NCBI GenBank assembly: GCA_937922105.1
Contig: CAKZVN010000050.1
Span: 1-13,869 of the forward strand
Length of the DNA stretch: 13,869 nt
Reading direction: 5' to 3'
From: an uncultured Litorilinea sp.
GTDB taxonomy: Bacteria > Chloroflexota > Anaerolineae > Caldilineales > Caldilineaceae
A program made the translations under genes and the position numbers. Shown here piece after piece: positions 7,014-13,869 of this stretch. Within the stretch, counting starts at the first letter, position 1. Each line of letters begins with the position of its first letter. The notes under the pieces were generated by a model, which was given only the letters and a program-made list of their open reading frames with translations, searched no databases and was not told the origin of the DNA.

Positions 7014-7865
7014 CTAGACATCGTCGGTCAAAAGCTGCTGAAGAAATTGCTCAGGGTGCGCCAGGAACTCGCGCGTCAGCTGAACATGCGCCAACTCATC
7101 GTAGGACGTCGCGCGCACCGGCAGCGTGTCGAAATCCAGAATAGTCGCGCCCGGAAACGCCAACAAAATGGGCGAGTGGGTGGCGATGATAAACTGCGCA
7201 CCCTGTTTCACCATCTGCTGCAACAACGCCAGGAACGAAAGCTGGCGCAGCGGCGACAGCGGCGCTTCCGGCTCATCCAAGAGGTAAAGGCCATCGGGCA
7301 CAAACCGCGCCTGAAACAACGCCAAAAAGCTCTCGCCGTGGGAACGCGCCTCAAGACCGCGTCCATAACTGCGTTGCAACGCGCCCAGCTGCCCGGCATA
7401 CGCGCTGCGTGCGTATGCCTGCGCCCGCAATGAGCGTGTTGCATAGTCGCGCGTGACCGTATCCAGGTCTTCTTCCAATTCGCGGCCTATCGCTTCCAAC
7501 TTACGCGCATAGCCAAAGAAGTCCTCGGCGCGCAGAAAAAAGCCGCGCCGCGTCCGCTTGGACCACGTTAGCCGCACATGTCCGGCAAAATCGCGCAACA
7601 CCGCCAACGAACGATCCGACTCCACTTGCTCGCTCCCCACCGTAATGGAGCCGACCGCGCACGCCAGCGTCTCCAGAAAGGTGGACTTACCGCTGCCGTT
7701 TTCCCCCACCAGGAAAGTGACCGGCGTCGTGAAGTCCAGCCGATCCAGCGTGTTGAGCGCCGCCACCGTATAGGGAAAGCGGTCGGGCCATATGGCCTCA
7801 CGCCGGACTTGCAGACTGCGAAGATGAATGTGCGATTGCCCTTGCACGCGTAGCGCAACCTCCAC
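7014..7865 (-). CDS. AAA/ABC-type ATPase (COG3910-like, function unknown)
   Basis: A 283-residue stand-alone ABC-type ATPase. Walker A is GENGSGKST (54-62), the signature region is SHGESFLALF (175-184), Walker B is LYLLDEPE (193-200), and the switch histidine is H230 in IIATHSP. About 110 helical residues sit between Walker A and the signature, much shorter than an SMC coiled coil. There is no transmembrane partner or Toprim domain, so it is not a transporter subunit or an OLD nuclease. The family is widespread and uncharacterised. The first possible start is GTG 7865, because an in-frame TAG ends two codons upstream. GTG 7847 (residue 7) has GGAGG 11 bases upstream and is a reasonable alternative. 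It is divergent from the DinB gene across a spacer holding a LexA-like palindrome. Confidence 0.87.
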   Translation of the reverse strand: MEVALRVQGQSHIHLRSLQVRREAIWPDRFPYTVAALNTLDRLDFTTPVTFLVGENGSGKSTFLETLACAVGSITVGSEQVESDRSLAVLRDFAGHVRLTWSKRTRRGFFLRAEDFFGYARKLEAIGRELEEDLDTVTRDYATRSLRAQAYARSAYAGQLGALQRSYGRGLEARSHGESFLALFQARFVPDGLYLLDEPEAPLSPLRQLSFLALLQQMVKQGAQFIIATHSPILLAFPGATILDFDTLPVRATSYDELAHVQLTREFLAHPEQFLQQLLTDDV

Positions 7866-7890
7866 CGGCTAGACAGCGCCCCCCGACACC

Positions 7891-7904
7891 GGAACATTTG
7901 TTCC
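7891..7904. promoter_or_regulatory. LexA-like palindrome GGAACATTTGTTCC
   Basis: Perfect 6-bp arms (ggaaca / tgttcc) around TT. The core GAACATTTGTTC fits GAAC-N4-GTTC, the LexA (SOS) operator pattern of Gram-positive bacteria. It lies 26 bp before the ATPase start and 94 bp before the DinB start, so it could control either or both genes. I could not place a convincing -35/-10 pair around it. A chance palindrome or another dimeric regulator's site is possible. Confidence 0.4.
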
Positions 7905-7948
7905 TGAACCGGCAATTTGAACACGTATCGAGTACACTACCCACGCCT

Positions 7949-7970
7949 AGACGCACCAGGGTAAGCGTCT
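7949..7970 (+). other. Short stem-loop in the DinB leader
   Basis: Arms agacgc (7949-7954) and gcgtct (7965-7970) form a 6-bp stem with a 10-base loop. It ends 17 bases before the Shine-Dalgarno of the DinB gene. It may be an mRNA leader structure; it is weak and could be chance. Confidence 0.2.
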
Positions 7971-7997
7971 CTAACGTCCACCCATCCAGGAGGAACC

Positions 7998-8519
7998 ATG
8001 TCCCAAATCGCAGTTGACCTCATGCGCAGCCAGTTCAAGATGGCCCACGACTGGCTGCTCGGCACCATGCAATCGGTTTCAACGGAGCAGGCGCACTTTC
8101 AGCCCGGCGGAAAAGCCGCCTGCATCGCCGCGCACTACGCCCACGTCATCACGGGTGAAGACCTGGTGATCGCCGGCATGTTCTTCGGCAAGACCCCACT
8201 GATCACCGGCGAGTTTGCGGACAAGAGTGGTCTTTCGTCGCCGCCGCCCAGCGGGGCGTGGGATGCCTGGGCGCGCGACCTACAAGTCGACCTGCTCGCG
8301 CTCAACGCCTATGCCGCCGCAGTCTTTGCCCAGACCGATGCCATCTTGGCGGGCATGACCGACGCCGACCTTGCCGCGCCGCGCGACCTTTCCAGTTGGG
8401 GCATGGGCGAACAGCCCACCAGCTTTGTGCTCAATCTCTTCGTGGGCAACGCCTTTGCCCATTGCGGCGAAATCTCGTGTATCAAGGGGTTACAGGGCGA
8501 AACCGGCTACCCGTTCTAG
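7998..8519 (+). CDS. DinB-family protein
   Basis: A 173-residue protein of the DinB/DUF664 four-helix-bundle superfamily, usually metal-binding and related to thiol-dependent (bacillithiol or mycothiol) transferases. Candidate metal ligands are H46 and/or H49 in IAAHYAHVITGED and H155 in AFAHCGEISCIKGLQG. The ending GLQGETGYPF is typical of one DinB subgroup. Helical, no signal peptide. AGGAGG at 7988-7993 lies 4 bases before the ATG, the strongest Shine-Dalgarno in the window. The family name comes from DNA-damage induction in Bacillus, and a LexA-like palindrome lies 94 bp upstream, but most DinB-fold proteins are not known SOS genes. The gene stands alone and ends at a stem-loop facing the convergent aminotransferase gene. 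Confidence 0.87.
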   Translation: MSQIAVDLMRSQFKMAHDWLLGTMQSVSTEQAHFQPGGKAACIAAHYAHVITGEDLVIAGMFFGKTPLITGEFADKSGLSSPPPSGAWDAWARDLQVDLLALNAYAAAVFAQTDAILAGMTDADLAAPRDLSSWGMGEQPTSFVLNLFVGNAFAHCGEISCIKGLQGETGYPF

Positions 8520-8543
8520 CGATCCCCGCGTGCGCACCACGCC

Positions 8544-8573
8544 GACTTAGGCGGCGGCCCTGCCGCCTAAGTC
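8544..8573. terminator. Strong stem-loop between convergent genes
   Basis: gacttaggcggc (8544-8555) pairs perfectly with gccgcctaagtc (8562-8573) around a 6-base loop. It sits between the convergent DinB and aminotransferase genes and overlaps the aminotransferase stop codon (8572-8574). No T-run follows on either strand, so a bidirectional barrier or 3'-end stabiliser is as likely as a classical intrinsic terminator. Confidence 0.6.
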
Positions 8574-9756
8574 AGTTCACCAGCGCGTCCACGTGTTCAC
8601 GTACCTTGACCATCGCCTCAGCGATGTCGTCCATCTCCTCCGGCTCAGCCAAGAGAATATTCTGCGTCAACCAGATCGCCTCGCGGCAAGCCTGCTCCGC
8701 CACGGGGCACTCGTCTACACGACTCGCGGGCGGGGCCAACGGCGTCTGGTGGTAGAGCGGGCGATAATAGCCGCCCGAACAGGGAATCCCCTCGGCGCGC
8801 AGGGCCTCGATAAAGCGATCGCGCGGTAGGCCGCCAAAGCGCGTTGGGTCATAGCGCATCATGTAGAGATGGAACGCGTGGTTGTCACAGCGCGTGTCCC
8901 AGCGCATGGGCAGCGGCCCGTCGATCTCCTCCAAGATGCTGTTCAGCCGCCGCGCCGATTCTTGGCGTCGCGCCAGCTGCGCGTCGAAACGGGTCAGTTG
9001 CGCCAGCAGAATCCCCGCCTGCCAGCCGGTCATGCGCAAATTCGCGCCGAGCAAATGATGCTCATACCACAGTCCGCCGGGGTTGCGCCCCTGGTTGGCG
9101 AAGCTCCATAGCTTTGCCGCCAACTCGTCGTCGTTGGTGAGGAGCAAACCGCCCTCGCCTGCGGTCAGATTCTTGCTCTGTTGCAACGAGAACGAACCGA
9201 TATGGCCCAACGTGCCCGCGGGCGTGCCGTGCCAGGTCGTGCCGTGGGCATGGGCAGCGTCCTCGATCACTGCCAGGCCGTGGGCCTGCGCCAGCGGCAA
9301 CAGGCGGTCCATATCCACCGGCAACCCGGCGAAATGTACGGGGATCACCGCGCGCGTGCGCGGGGTAATCGCCGCGGCTACACGCTCCACATCCAGGTTG
9401 TAGGTATCCGGCTCCACATCCACAAAAACCGGCGTCGCGCCCACCAAGCAGACCGCGTTGGCGGTGGCAATAAAGGTATAGGGCGGTACGATCACCTCGT
9501 CGCCCGGTCCCACGCCCATCACGCGCAGCGCAGCCTCCAGCGTCAGTGTGCCGTTGACCGCGCTGATGCAATGCTTGGCTTGGTGGCGCTTGGCCCACGC
9601 CGCCTCGAACTCGCCCACCAAATCGTTGAAGCCGCCCCACTCGCCGGACGCCAACACCCGCTGCAACTGCGCGGCCTCCTCCTCGCCCCACTGGGGCCAG
9701 CGCGGCCAGGGCTTGCTGCGCACCGGCGCGCCGCCAAATAACGCCAATTCGCTCAT
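8572..9756 (-). CDS. DegT/DnrJ/EryC1/StrS aminotransferase (copy 1)
   Basis: A 394-residue PLP-dependent sugar aminotransferase. This fold-type I family moves an amino group from Glu or Gln to keto-sugars or keto-cyclitols. Seen are AVNGTLTLEAAL (about 66-77), GDEVIVPPYTFIATANAV (about 85-102), the PLP-ring acid D166 in VIEDAAHAHG, and the Schiff-base lysine K195 in SFSLQQSKNLTAGEGG. The C-terminal domain includes HAFHLYMMRYD and the ligand-side loop. I chose ATG 9756 because AGGAG (9764-9768 on the complement) lies 7 bases upstream and the typical start MSELALFGG follows. An extension to 9822 would add 22 Arg/Ser-rich residues and overlap the creatininase-family gene. Its Shine-Dalgarno overlaps the stop codon of that gene, so the two are surely cotranscribed. 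It is last in the cluster. Confidence 0.92.
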   Translation of the reverse strand: MSELALFGGAPVRSKPWPRWPQWGEEEAAQLQRVLASGEWGGFNDLVGEFEAAWAKRHQAKHCISAVNGTLTLEAALRVMGVGPGDEVIVPPYTFIATANAVCLVGATPVFVDVEPDTYNLDVERVAAAITPRTRAVIPVHFAGLPVDMDRLLPLAQAHGLAVIEDAAHAHGTTWHGTPAGTLGHIGSFSLQQSKNLTAGEGGLLLTNDDELAAKLWSFANQGRNPGGLWYEHHLLGANLRMTGWQAGILLAQLTRFDAQLARRQESARRLNSILEEIDGPLPMRWDTRCDNHAFHLYMMRYDPTRFGGLPRDRFIEALRAEGIPCSGGYYRPLYHQTPLAPPASRVDECPVAEQACREAIWLTQNILLAEPEEMDDIAEAMVKVREHVDALVN

Positions 9757-9763
9757 GGCACGT

Positions 9764-9768
9764 CTCCT
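9764..9768 (-). promoter_or_regulatory. Ribosome binding site of aminotransferase 1, overlapping the upstream stop
   Basis: The complement reads AGGAG with a 7-base spacer to ATG 9756-9754. It shares bases 9767-9768 with the TAG stop of the creatininase-family gene. It fixes the start and suggests coupled translation. Confidence 0.6.
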
Positions 9769-10588
9769 ACCAGCGGATGTGCTTTTGCACCGGGCCGGTG
9801 TGCTGGTCCATGCGCTCGGCAATCGGCCATTGCTGCCACTCGGTCACCACCTCAATCAGGCCGTTGACCGCGGCCTCGAAGATCACCTTGCCCTTTTCCG
9901 CGGTCGCGGTGCGCGCGTCGCCGTGGACGCCCAGATTGGTCCAGCGGCCCCAGTAGTCGTTGAAGCGCACCGGGTTGGTATAGACCGAGTCCGAACTGAC
10001 GAACTTGCCCACCACATCGTCGCCCGCGCCCGCCTTGTCCATCTGCACCCGCTCCGGGGCCAAATGCAGATAGAGCGATGTCTCGAACTCGTCGGCGTGG
10101 GCCATGACCGGAGTATCCTTGATCCGGTTGAACGCTTCCATCGCCAGCGGAAAATAGCCCAGCGCGCCGCAGATGGAATCCGTCTCCAGCGTGGTGCGTC
10201 GCGCCACCAGGTCAATCAACGGCGTGTTCGACCCGTGCCCATTGACCAACAAGATTTTGCGAAAACCGTGATAGGCCACACTCTTGGTGATGTTCAAGCA
10301 AAACGCGATAAAGACCTCCGGCTCGATGTGAATCGTGCCAGGAAAATCAATGTGGTGCAGATTCAAGCCATAGGCGATGGGCGGCAGGACGAGAATCTTC
10401 TCCGGCGCGCGGCGGCCCGCCTCCAGACAGACCGACTCAGCCAGGAACACATCCACATCCAACGGCAAGTGGCGACCGTGCTGCTCGGTGGAGCCGGTGG
10501 GCAGGATGACCACCTTCTGCATGGCAATGGCATCGTTCATCTCGGCCCACGTCAGCCGGTTATAGCGGTATTCGCTTGCAGCGCGCAT
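9767..10588 (-). CDS. Creatininase-family metallohydrolase
   Basis: A 273-residue cytosolic protein of the creatininase/MftE/ArfB superfamily. These are two-metal amidohydrolases that open lactams or remove formyl groups or terminal peptide residues. The metal-site motif ILPTGSTEQHGRHLPLDVD gives E35, H37, D44 and D46. LLVNGHGSN gives H118, and MAHADEFETS gives H164 and E169. Creatininase itself has a metal-binding Glu two residues after the NGH histidine. Here it is Ser, as in the broader family (NGHGxN), so true creatininase activity is not implied. The ATG has AAGGAG 10 bases upstream. The stop is 10 bp before aminotransferase 1. By context it may hydrolyse an amide or ring on an amino-sugar-like compound, which is inference only. 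Confidence 0.9.
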   Translation of the reverse strand: MRAASEYRYNRLTWAEMNDAIAMQKVVILPTGSTEQHGRHLPLDVDVFLAESVCLEAGRRAPEKILVLPPIAYGLNLHHIDFPGTIHIEPEVFIAFCLNITKSVAYHGFRKILLVNGHGSNTPLIDLVARRTTLETDSICGALGYFPLAMEAFNRIKDTPVMAHADEFETSLYLHLAPERVQMDKAGAGDDVVGKFVSSDSVYTNPVRFNDYWGRWTNLGVHGDARTATAEKGKVIFEAAVNGLIEVVTEWQQWPIAERMDQHTGPVQKHIRW

Positions 10589-10678
10589 GGCAGCGTCTCT
10601 CCTTCAATGTGCATCTCATGCGTGGATCAGGACAAAAAAGAATCCGAAGGTCAATCGAAACAACTTGCGCGGCAGTCG

Positions 10679-11188
10679 TCACTCTTCGTGCCAGGTAACC
10701 ACATAGCGCACCTGCTCCGGGGTTTCGGGGGACTCGCGCCGCGCCGACTTGGCGCATGCTTGCCACAACCGGCGCAGTTGCGCCAGTGCAGCCTCCCCCG
10801 GATAACCGTGGCGTGCCAGCCAACAGCCCACGATCACCCCGGTGCGCCCCACCCCACCCCAACAGTGTACATAGACCCCACGGCCCGCGGCGAGATGACC
10901 GTCAATCGCGTCCAGAATCGCCCGCGTCTGCTCGGGGCTGCGCGGCGTCGAGACATCCGGGATGGGGTAGCGCTCATGCACCACCCCCGGATAGCGCGCC
11001 AAAAGCGGGGCATACGGTGTTAGCCCGTCCGCATCGGTGGTCAAGTCAAGGAATACCCGCACGCCCGCCGCCACCAACGCGTCGAGCTTGGCTTGGGACG
11101 TGTCGTCCGCGTAGTCGCGCGGGTATTCGCCTGCCAGCAGCCGCCCCGGCCCCACCCAGTACGAGTTGGGAATGGGTCGCTCCACCAT
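10679..11188 (-). CDS. Dual-specificity-type (PTP-superfamily) phosphatase
   Basis: A 169-residue protein with the cysteine phosphatase P-loop VYVHCWGGVGRTG. The C(X)5R motif is C109 to R115 followed by TG. A general acid is available at D78 (RYPIPDVSTP), and the start PNSYWVGPGRLLAGEYP is the usual lead strand. The size fits a single catalytic domain with no targeting region. Members act on phosphoproteins or on small phosphates such as phosphoinositides and inositol phosphates. Its place inside an apparent sugar-conversion cluster makes a small-molecule substrate plausible. GTG 11191 directly precedes ATG 11188; I prefer ATG, and the Shine-Dalgarno is ambiguous. It begins 16 bp after the aminotransferase 2 stop, so is very likely cotranscribed. 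A 90-bp gap with no clear promoter or hairpin separates it from the creatininase-family gene. Confidence 0.88.
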   Translation of the reverse strand: MVERPIPNSYWVGPGRLLAGEYPRDYADDTSQAKLDALVAAGVRVFLDLTTDADGLTPYAPLLARYPGVVHERYPIPDVSTPRSPEQTRAILDAIDGHLAAGRGVYVHCWGGVGRTGVIVGCWLARHGYPGEAALAQLRRLWQACAKSARRESPETPEQVRYVVTWHEE

Positions 11189-11204
11189 CACCCCCGGTTG
11201 TTCC

Positions 11205-12479
11205 CTATGCCAGCGCGTTGAGCACCTTGTTCAGCCCCTCGATGGTCTCCTCCACATCCTCGTTGCTGAGCAGAGGGCTGACGTTCAGATGCACGGCGCG
11301 GCCCAGCAAATCCAGGCTGCGCGGACACATGTCGTGATCATACTCGATGGGCCGCTGCGCCCATGTCCACGGGCTGCCGCGCCCGCCCCAGCTGCGCTTC
11401 TCCAGCACCGGCACCCAGTGGGCATAGACGTGGAAATCAATCACCTCGCGCTCATAGAGGCGGCTTGCGCCGATATTCTCGGCGCGCAGCGCCCGGCATA
11501 CCCGCGCGGCGCCCTCTTTGTCGGGCATAAAGAAGACCGCGGCGATCGCCGTATCGCCCACCGGATCGTTCTTGGCGCGCCACTGCAAGCCCTTGCGCGC
11601 CATCACATCAGCCAAACCGGCCTCGATCATGCGTTGCCGCGTGCGCATGGCTTCCAGCAACCCGTCGAGCTTGCGCAGCTGCACCAACCCAATTGCCGCC
11701 AGCACCTCCGGCATGCGGAAGTTGACGCCCCAGATCAGTTCGTCCATGCGGTGCTGCTTGCTGATTGCGCCCGCGTCATGGTACATGGCTGCGCGCGCCC
11801 AGACCTCACGGTCGTGCGCCACCACCATACCGCCCTCGCCGGTGGTGATGATCTTGTTGAATTGCAGGCTGAAACAGCCGGCGTCGCCGAAGCTGCCCAC
11901 CTCTTGCCCGCGATAGGTCGCGCCATTGGCTTGGGCGCAATCCTCCACCACCTTCAGCCCATGCCGCCGGGTCACCGCCAGAATGCGCTCCATGTCGCAA
12001 GGCGCGCCGCGCATATGCACCACGATCACCGCTTTGGTATAGGGCGTGATCTTGGCTTCCAGGTCCACCGGGTCCAACAGAAGCGACTCGTCTACCTCCG
12101 CGATCACCGGCACCGCGCCCACCGCCAAAACCGCAGTCGCCGACGCAATCCACGTATAAGCCGGGACGATCACCTCGTCGCCGGGTCCTACGCCCACGCC
12201 TTGCAGACCACAGATAAGCGCAGCTGTCCCCGATGTGACGCCCAGGGCATAGGCCGTGCCCTTCTTGGCGGCAAAGGCAGCCTCCAGCTCCGCCACCTTA
12301 GAGGGTGCGTCGCCCGGCCCATAATAGCGGAAGAGCCGCTTGGAACGCAGCACCTCCAGCACCGCGGCCTCTTCCTCCTCGTTGACCGCCATCCCGCCGG
12401 GGTACATGGGGGGGTCGGGGCGCTGTTTGCTGGGCGCGCCGCCGTCAATCGCCAGCCGCGTCGCATCACTTGTTGTCAT
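11205..12479 (-). CDS. DegT/DnrJ/EryC1/StrS aminotransferase (copy 2)
   Basis: A 424-residue PLP aminotransferase of the same family as copy 1 but clearly diverged. It shows GVTSGTAALICGLQGVGVGPGDEV (about 80-103, fragments typical of the family), VIVPAYTWIASATAV, the acid D180 in VVEDCAQANGA, and the Schiff-base lysine K209 in CFSLQFNKIITTGEGG. ATG 12479 has AGAGGAG (12489-12495 on the complement) 9 bases upstream and a typical start (MTTSDATRLAIDGG). The GTG at 12515 would add 12 hydrophobic residues with no support. Known relatives transaminate nucleotide-linked keto-sugars or inosose-type cyclitols; the substrate here is unknown. It follows the ThuA gene by 94 bp and precedes the phosphatase by 16 bp. 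Confidence 0.92.
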   Translation of the reverse strand: MTTSDATRLAIDGGAPSKQRPDPPMYPGGMAVNEEEEAAVLEVLRSKRLFRYYGPGDAPSKVAELEAAFAAKKGTAYALGVTSGTAALICGLQGVGVGPGDEVIVPAYTWIASATAVLAVGAVPVIAEVDESLLLDPVDLEAKITPYTKAVIVVHMRGAPCDMERILAVTRRHGLKVVEDCAQANGATYRGQEVGSFGDAGCFSLQFNKIITTGEGGMVVAHDREVWARAAMYHDAGAISKQHRMDELIWGVNFRMPEVLAAIGLVQLRKLDGLLEAMRTRQRMIEAGLADVMARKGLQWRAKNDPVGDTAIAAVFFMPDKEGAARVCRALRAENIGASRLYEREVIDFHVYAHWVPVLEKRSWGGRGSPWTWAQRPIEYDHDMCPRSLDLLGRAVHLNVSPLLSNEDVEETIEGLNKVLNALA

Positions 12480-12488
12480 CACCAACGT

Positions 12489-12495
12489 CTCCTCT
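12489..12495 (-). promoter_or_regulatory. Ribosome binding site that fixes the aminotransferase 2 start
   Basis: The complement reads AGAGGAG with a 9-base spacer to ATG 12479-12477. It rules against the longer GTG start at 12515. Confidence 0.55.
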
Positions 12496-12573
12496 AGGAC
12501 AAACACGATCCACACACGCGTGATTTCTTCCCCAGGTTGAGGAAGGCACAGACAGGGTCACGCCGCACAGCGT

Positions 12574-13218
12574 TCAACGTGTCGCCCACAACATGCCACG
12601 GCGTACAATCTCCTTCGCCTCCGGCACGTCGAAATCTTTGGCGACATGGCCCAGCGAACAGTAAAAGACCTTGCCTTGGCCCCACCGCCGCTTCCAGACC
12701 ACCGGCATCACCGTCCCGGCAATCCACGGTGCATAGGTCCCGTCAAAGGTCGTCGTCGCCAACACCTCATTGGACGGGTCCACATGCATGTAATACTGCT
12801 CGGAATGCATCTTGAAATCCTGCAAGCCTGCGGTGATGGGGTCGTCGTGGCGGACGATGTTGACTTCGTAGTCAATGATGTTGCCCGGATGCGCGACCCA
12901 TTGCCCGCCCACCATCCACTGGTACTCCACATTGTTGCGGAACGAATCAGCCATTCCGCCGTGCCATCCCGCCAGACCGGTCCCAGCCTTGATGGTAGAG
13001 AGCAGCCCCTGTTCCTGCTCCTTGGTGATGGTGCTCATGGTCCAGATGGGCGTGATCAGGTCATAGCTCGCCATCTTCTCCGCATTGAGATAGATGTCCA
13101 GCGTGTCGTAAATCTCCACCGCATAGCCTTCCCCGCGCAAGACCGCGGCGAAGATTTCGGCGCAGGTCTGCGGCTCGTGTCCGAGCCACCCGCCCCACGT
13201 AATCATGGCGCGTTTCAT
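12574..13218 (-). CDS. ThuA-domain protein
   Basis: A 214-residue protein of the ThuA family, which has a class I glutamine-amidotransferase-like flavodoxin fold. It was first named from the Rhizobium/Agrobacterium trehalose utilisation locus. Motifs are MITWGGWLGHEP (5-16), GLAGWHGGMADSFR (81-94), VGGQWVAHPG (103-112), KMHSEQYYMH (136-145) and MPVVWKRRWGQGKVFYCSLGH (171-191, given in part). The family is short and often linked to sugar or polyol catabolism with TIM-barrel isomerases and Gfo/Idh dehydrogenases; the exact reaction is mostly unproven. No signal peptide, so cytosolic. The ATG has GAGAGG 5 bases upstream. The gene follows the isomerase-like gene by 103 bp, a gap holding a stem-loop. 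Confidence 0.9.
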   Translation of the reverse strand: MKRAMITWGGWLGHEPQTCAEIFAAVLRGEGYAVEIYDTLDIYLNAEKMASYDLITPIWTMSTITKEQEQGLLSTIKAGTGLAGWHGGMADSFRNNVEYQWMVGGQWVAHPGNIIDYEVNIVRHDDPITAGLQDFKMHSEQYYMHVDPSNEVLATTTFDGTYAPWIAGTVMPVVWKRRWGQGKVFYCSLGHVAKDFDVPEAKEIVRRGMLWATR

Positions 13219-13279
13219 GCTTGCCTCTCTTTCGGTTCTTTCAGTCTATGGGCGCGCCGCCTCGCGCGCCGGTGATCTG

Positions 13280-13303
13280 CGCGTGACTGCCCGGCGTCAC
13301 GCG
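13280..13303. other. Intergenic stem-loop between isomerase and ThuA genes
   Basis: cgcgtgac (13280-13287) pairs with gtcacgcg (13296-13303) around an 8-base loop. A second weaker pair, ggcgcg/cgcgcc (13251-13256 / 13265-13270), lies next to it. In the minus direction it begins 18 bases after the isomerase stop and has no T-run. It could stabilise the upstream message or partly attenuate the cluster. Confidence 0.4.
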
Positions 13304-13321
13304 TGGGTGCCCTCTAGCGCG

Positions 13322-13869
<548 letters not shown>

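Noticed and set aside
7917..7938. Promoter for the DinB gene (TTGAAC at 7917-7922 and TACACT at 7933-7938)
   Set aside because: The two hexamers are only 10 bases apart, too close for a sigma-70-type promoter.
9757..9822. N-terminal extension of aminotransferase 1
   Set aside because: It would overlap the creatininase-family gene by more than 50 bases and adds Arg/Ser-rich residues. A good Shine-Dalgarno and a typical start exist at 9756.
10589..10678. Possible internal promoter before the creatininase-family gene
   Set aside because: The 90-bp gap has a short T-rich stretch (ttcttttttgtcc on the minus strand), but no hairpin before it and no -35/-10 pair with good spacing.
9548..11023. Long plus-strand open frame (about 490 codons) opposite the creatininase-family and phosphatase genes
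   Set aside because: It crosses three well-recognised minus-strand genes and their gaps, shows no domain, and is explained by high GC content.
11166..12497. Long plus-strand open frame (about 440 codons) opposite aminotransferase 2
   Set aside because: It mirrors the aminotransferase gene, has a His/Arg/Ala-rich composition and no motif. The minus strand has the intact PLP enzyme.

Overview
The window is GC-rich (by eye about 60-65%) and tightly packed, with many short same-strand gaps and no foreign-looking island. It looks like chromosomal DNA of a free-living bacterium. My best guess is Chloroflexota (Anaerolineae or Caldilineae type). The reasons are a secreted LysM / Pro-rich / PA14 protein, a divergent Rho paralog, and a mix of DinB, creatininase-family, ThuA and DegT-type enzymes. 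This placement rests on gene style, not on a marker gene. I saw no rRNA, tRNA, CRISPR array, insertion sequence or phage gene, and no gene-free stretch longer than about 170 bases.

Region A (1-4732, minus strand) reads, in transcription order: class I SAM methyltransferase, M20 dipeptidase-like metallopeptidase, short Rho-like helicase, secreted LysM/PA14 protein. The peptidase and rho genes overlap by ATGA and are probably translationally coupled. A 12-bp stem-loop at 62-97 closes the unit. Region B (4847-7865) starts with a single plus-strand gene for a GT2-like (GT-A fold) glycosyltransferase, transcribed divergently from region A. It converges on two minus-strand genes: an ABC-type AAA ATPase followed by a D-threonine-aldolase/D-serine-dehydratase-like PLP enzyme. 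A 15-bp tandem duplication fills the gap between the converging genes and copies the stop codon of the PLP enzyme. Region C (7866-8571) has a plus-strand DinB-fold gene divergent from the ATPase. The 132-bp spacer contains a GAAC-N4-GTTC palindrome resembling a LexA (SOS) operator. A 12-bp stem-loop separates DinB from the next cluster.

Region D (8572 to the right edge, minus strand) is a six-gene same-direction cluster. In transcription order it is: hydroxypyruvate-isomerase-like TIM-barrel enzyme (5' end outside the window), ThuA-domain protein, DegT/DnrJ/EryC1 aminotransferase, dual-specificity-type phosphatase, creatininase-family metallohydrolase, second DegT/DnrJ/EryC1 aminotransferase. 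The content suggests conversion of a keto-sugar or keto-cyclitol: isomerisation or epimerisation, two transaminations, dephosphorylation and an amide or ring hydrolysis. No substrate can be read from the sequence. This cluster and the unusual Rho paralog are the two things most worth following up.
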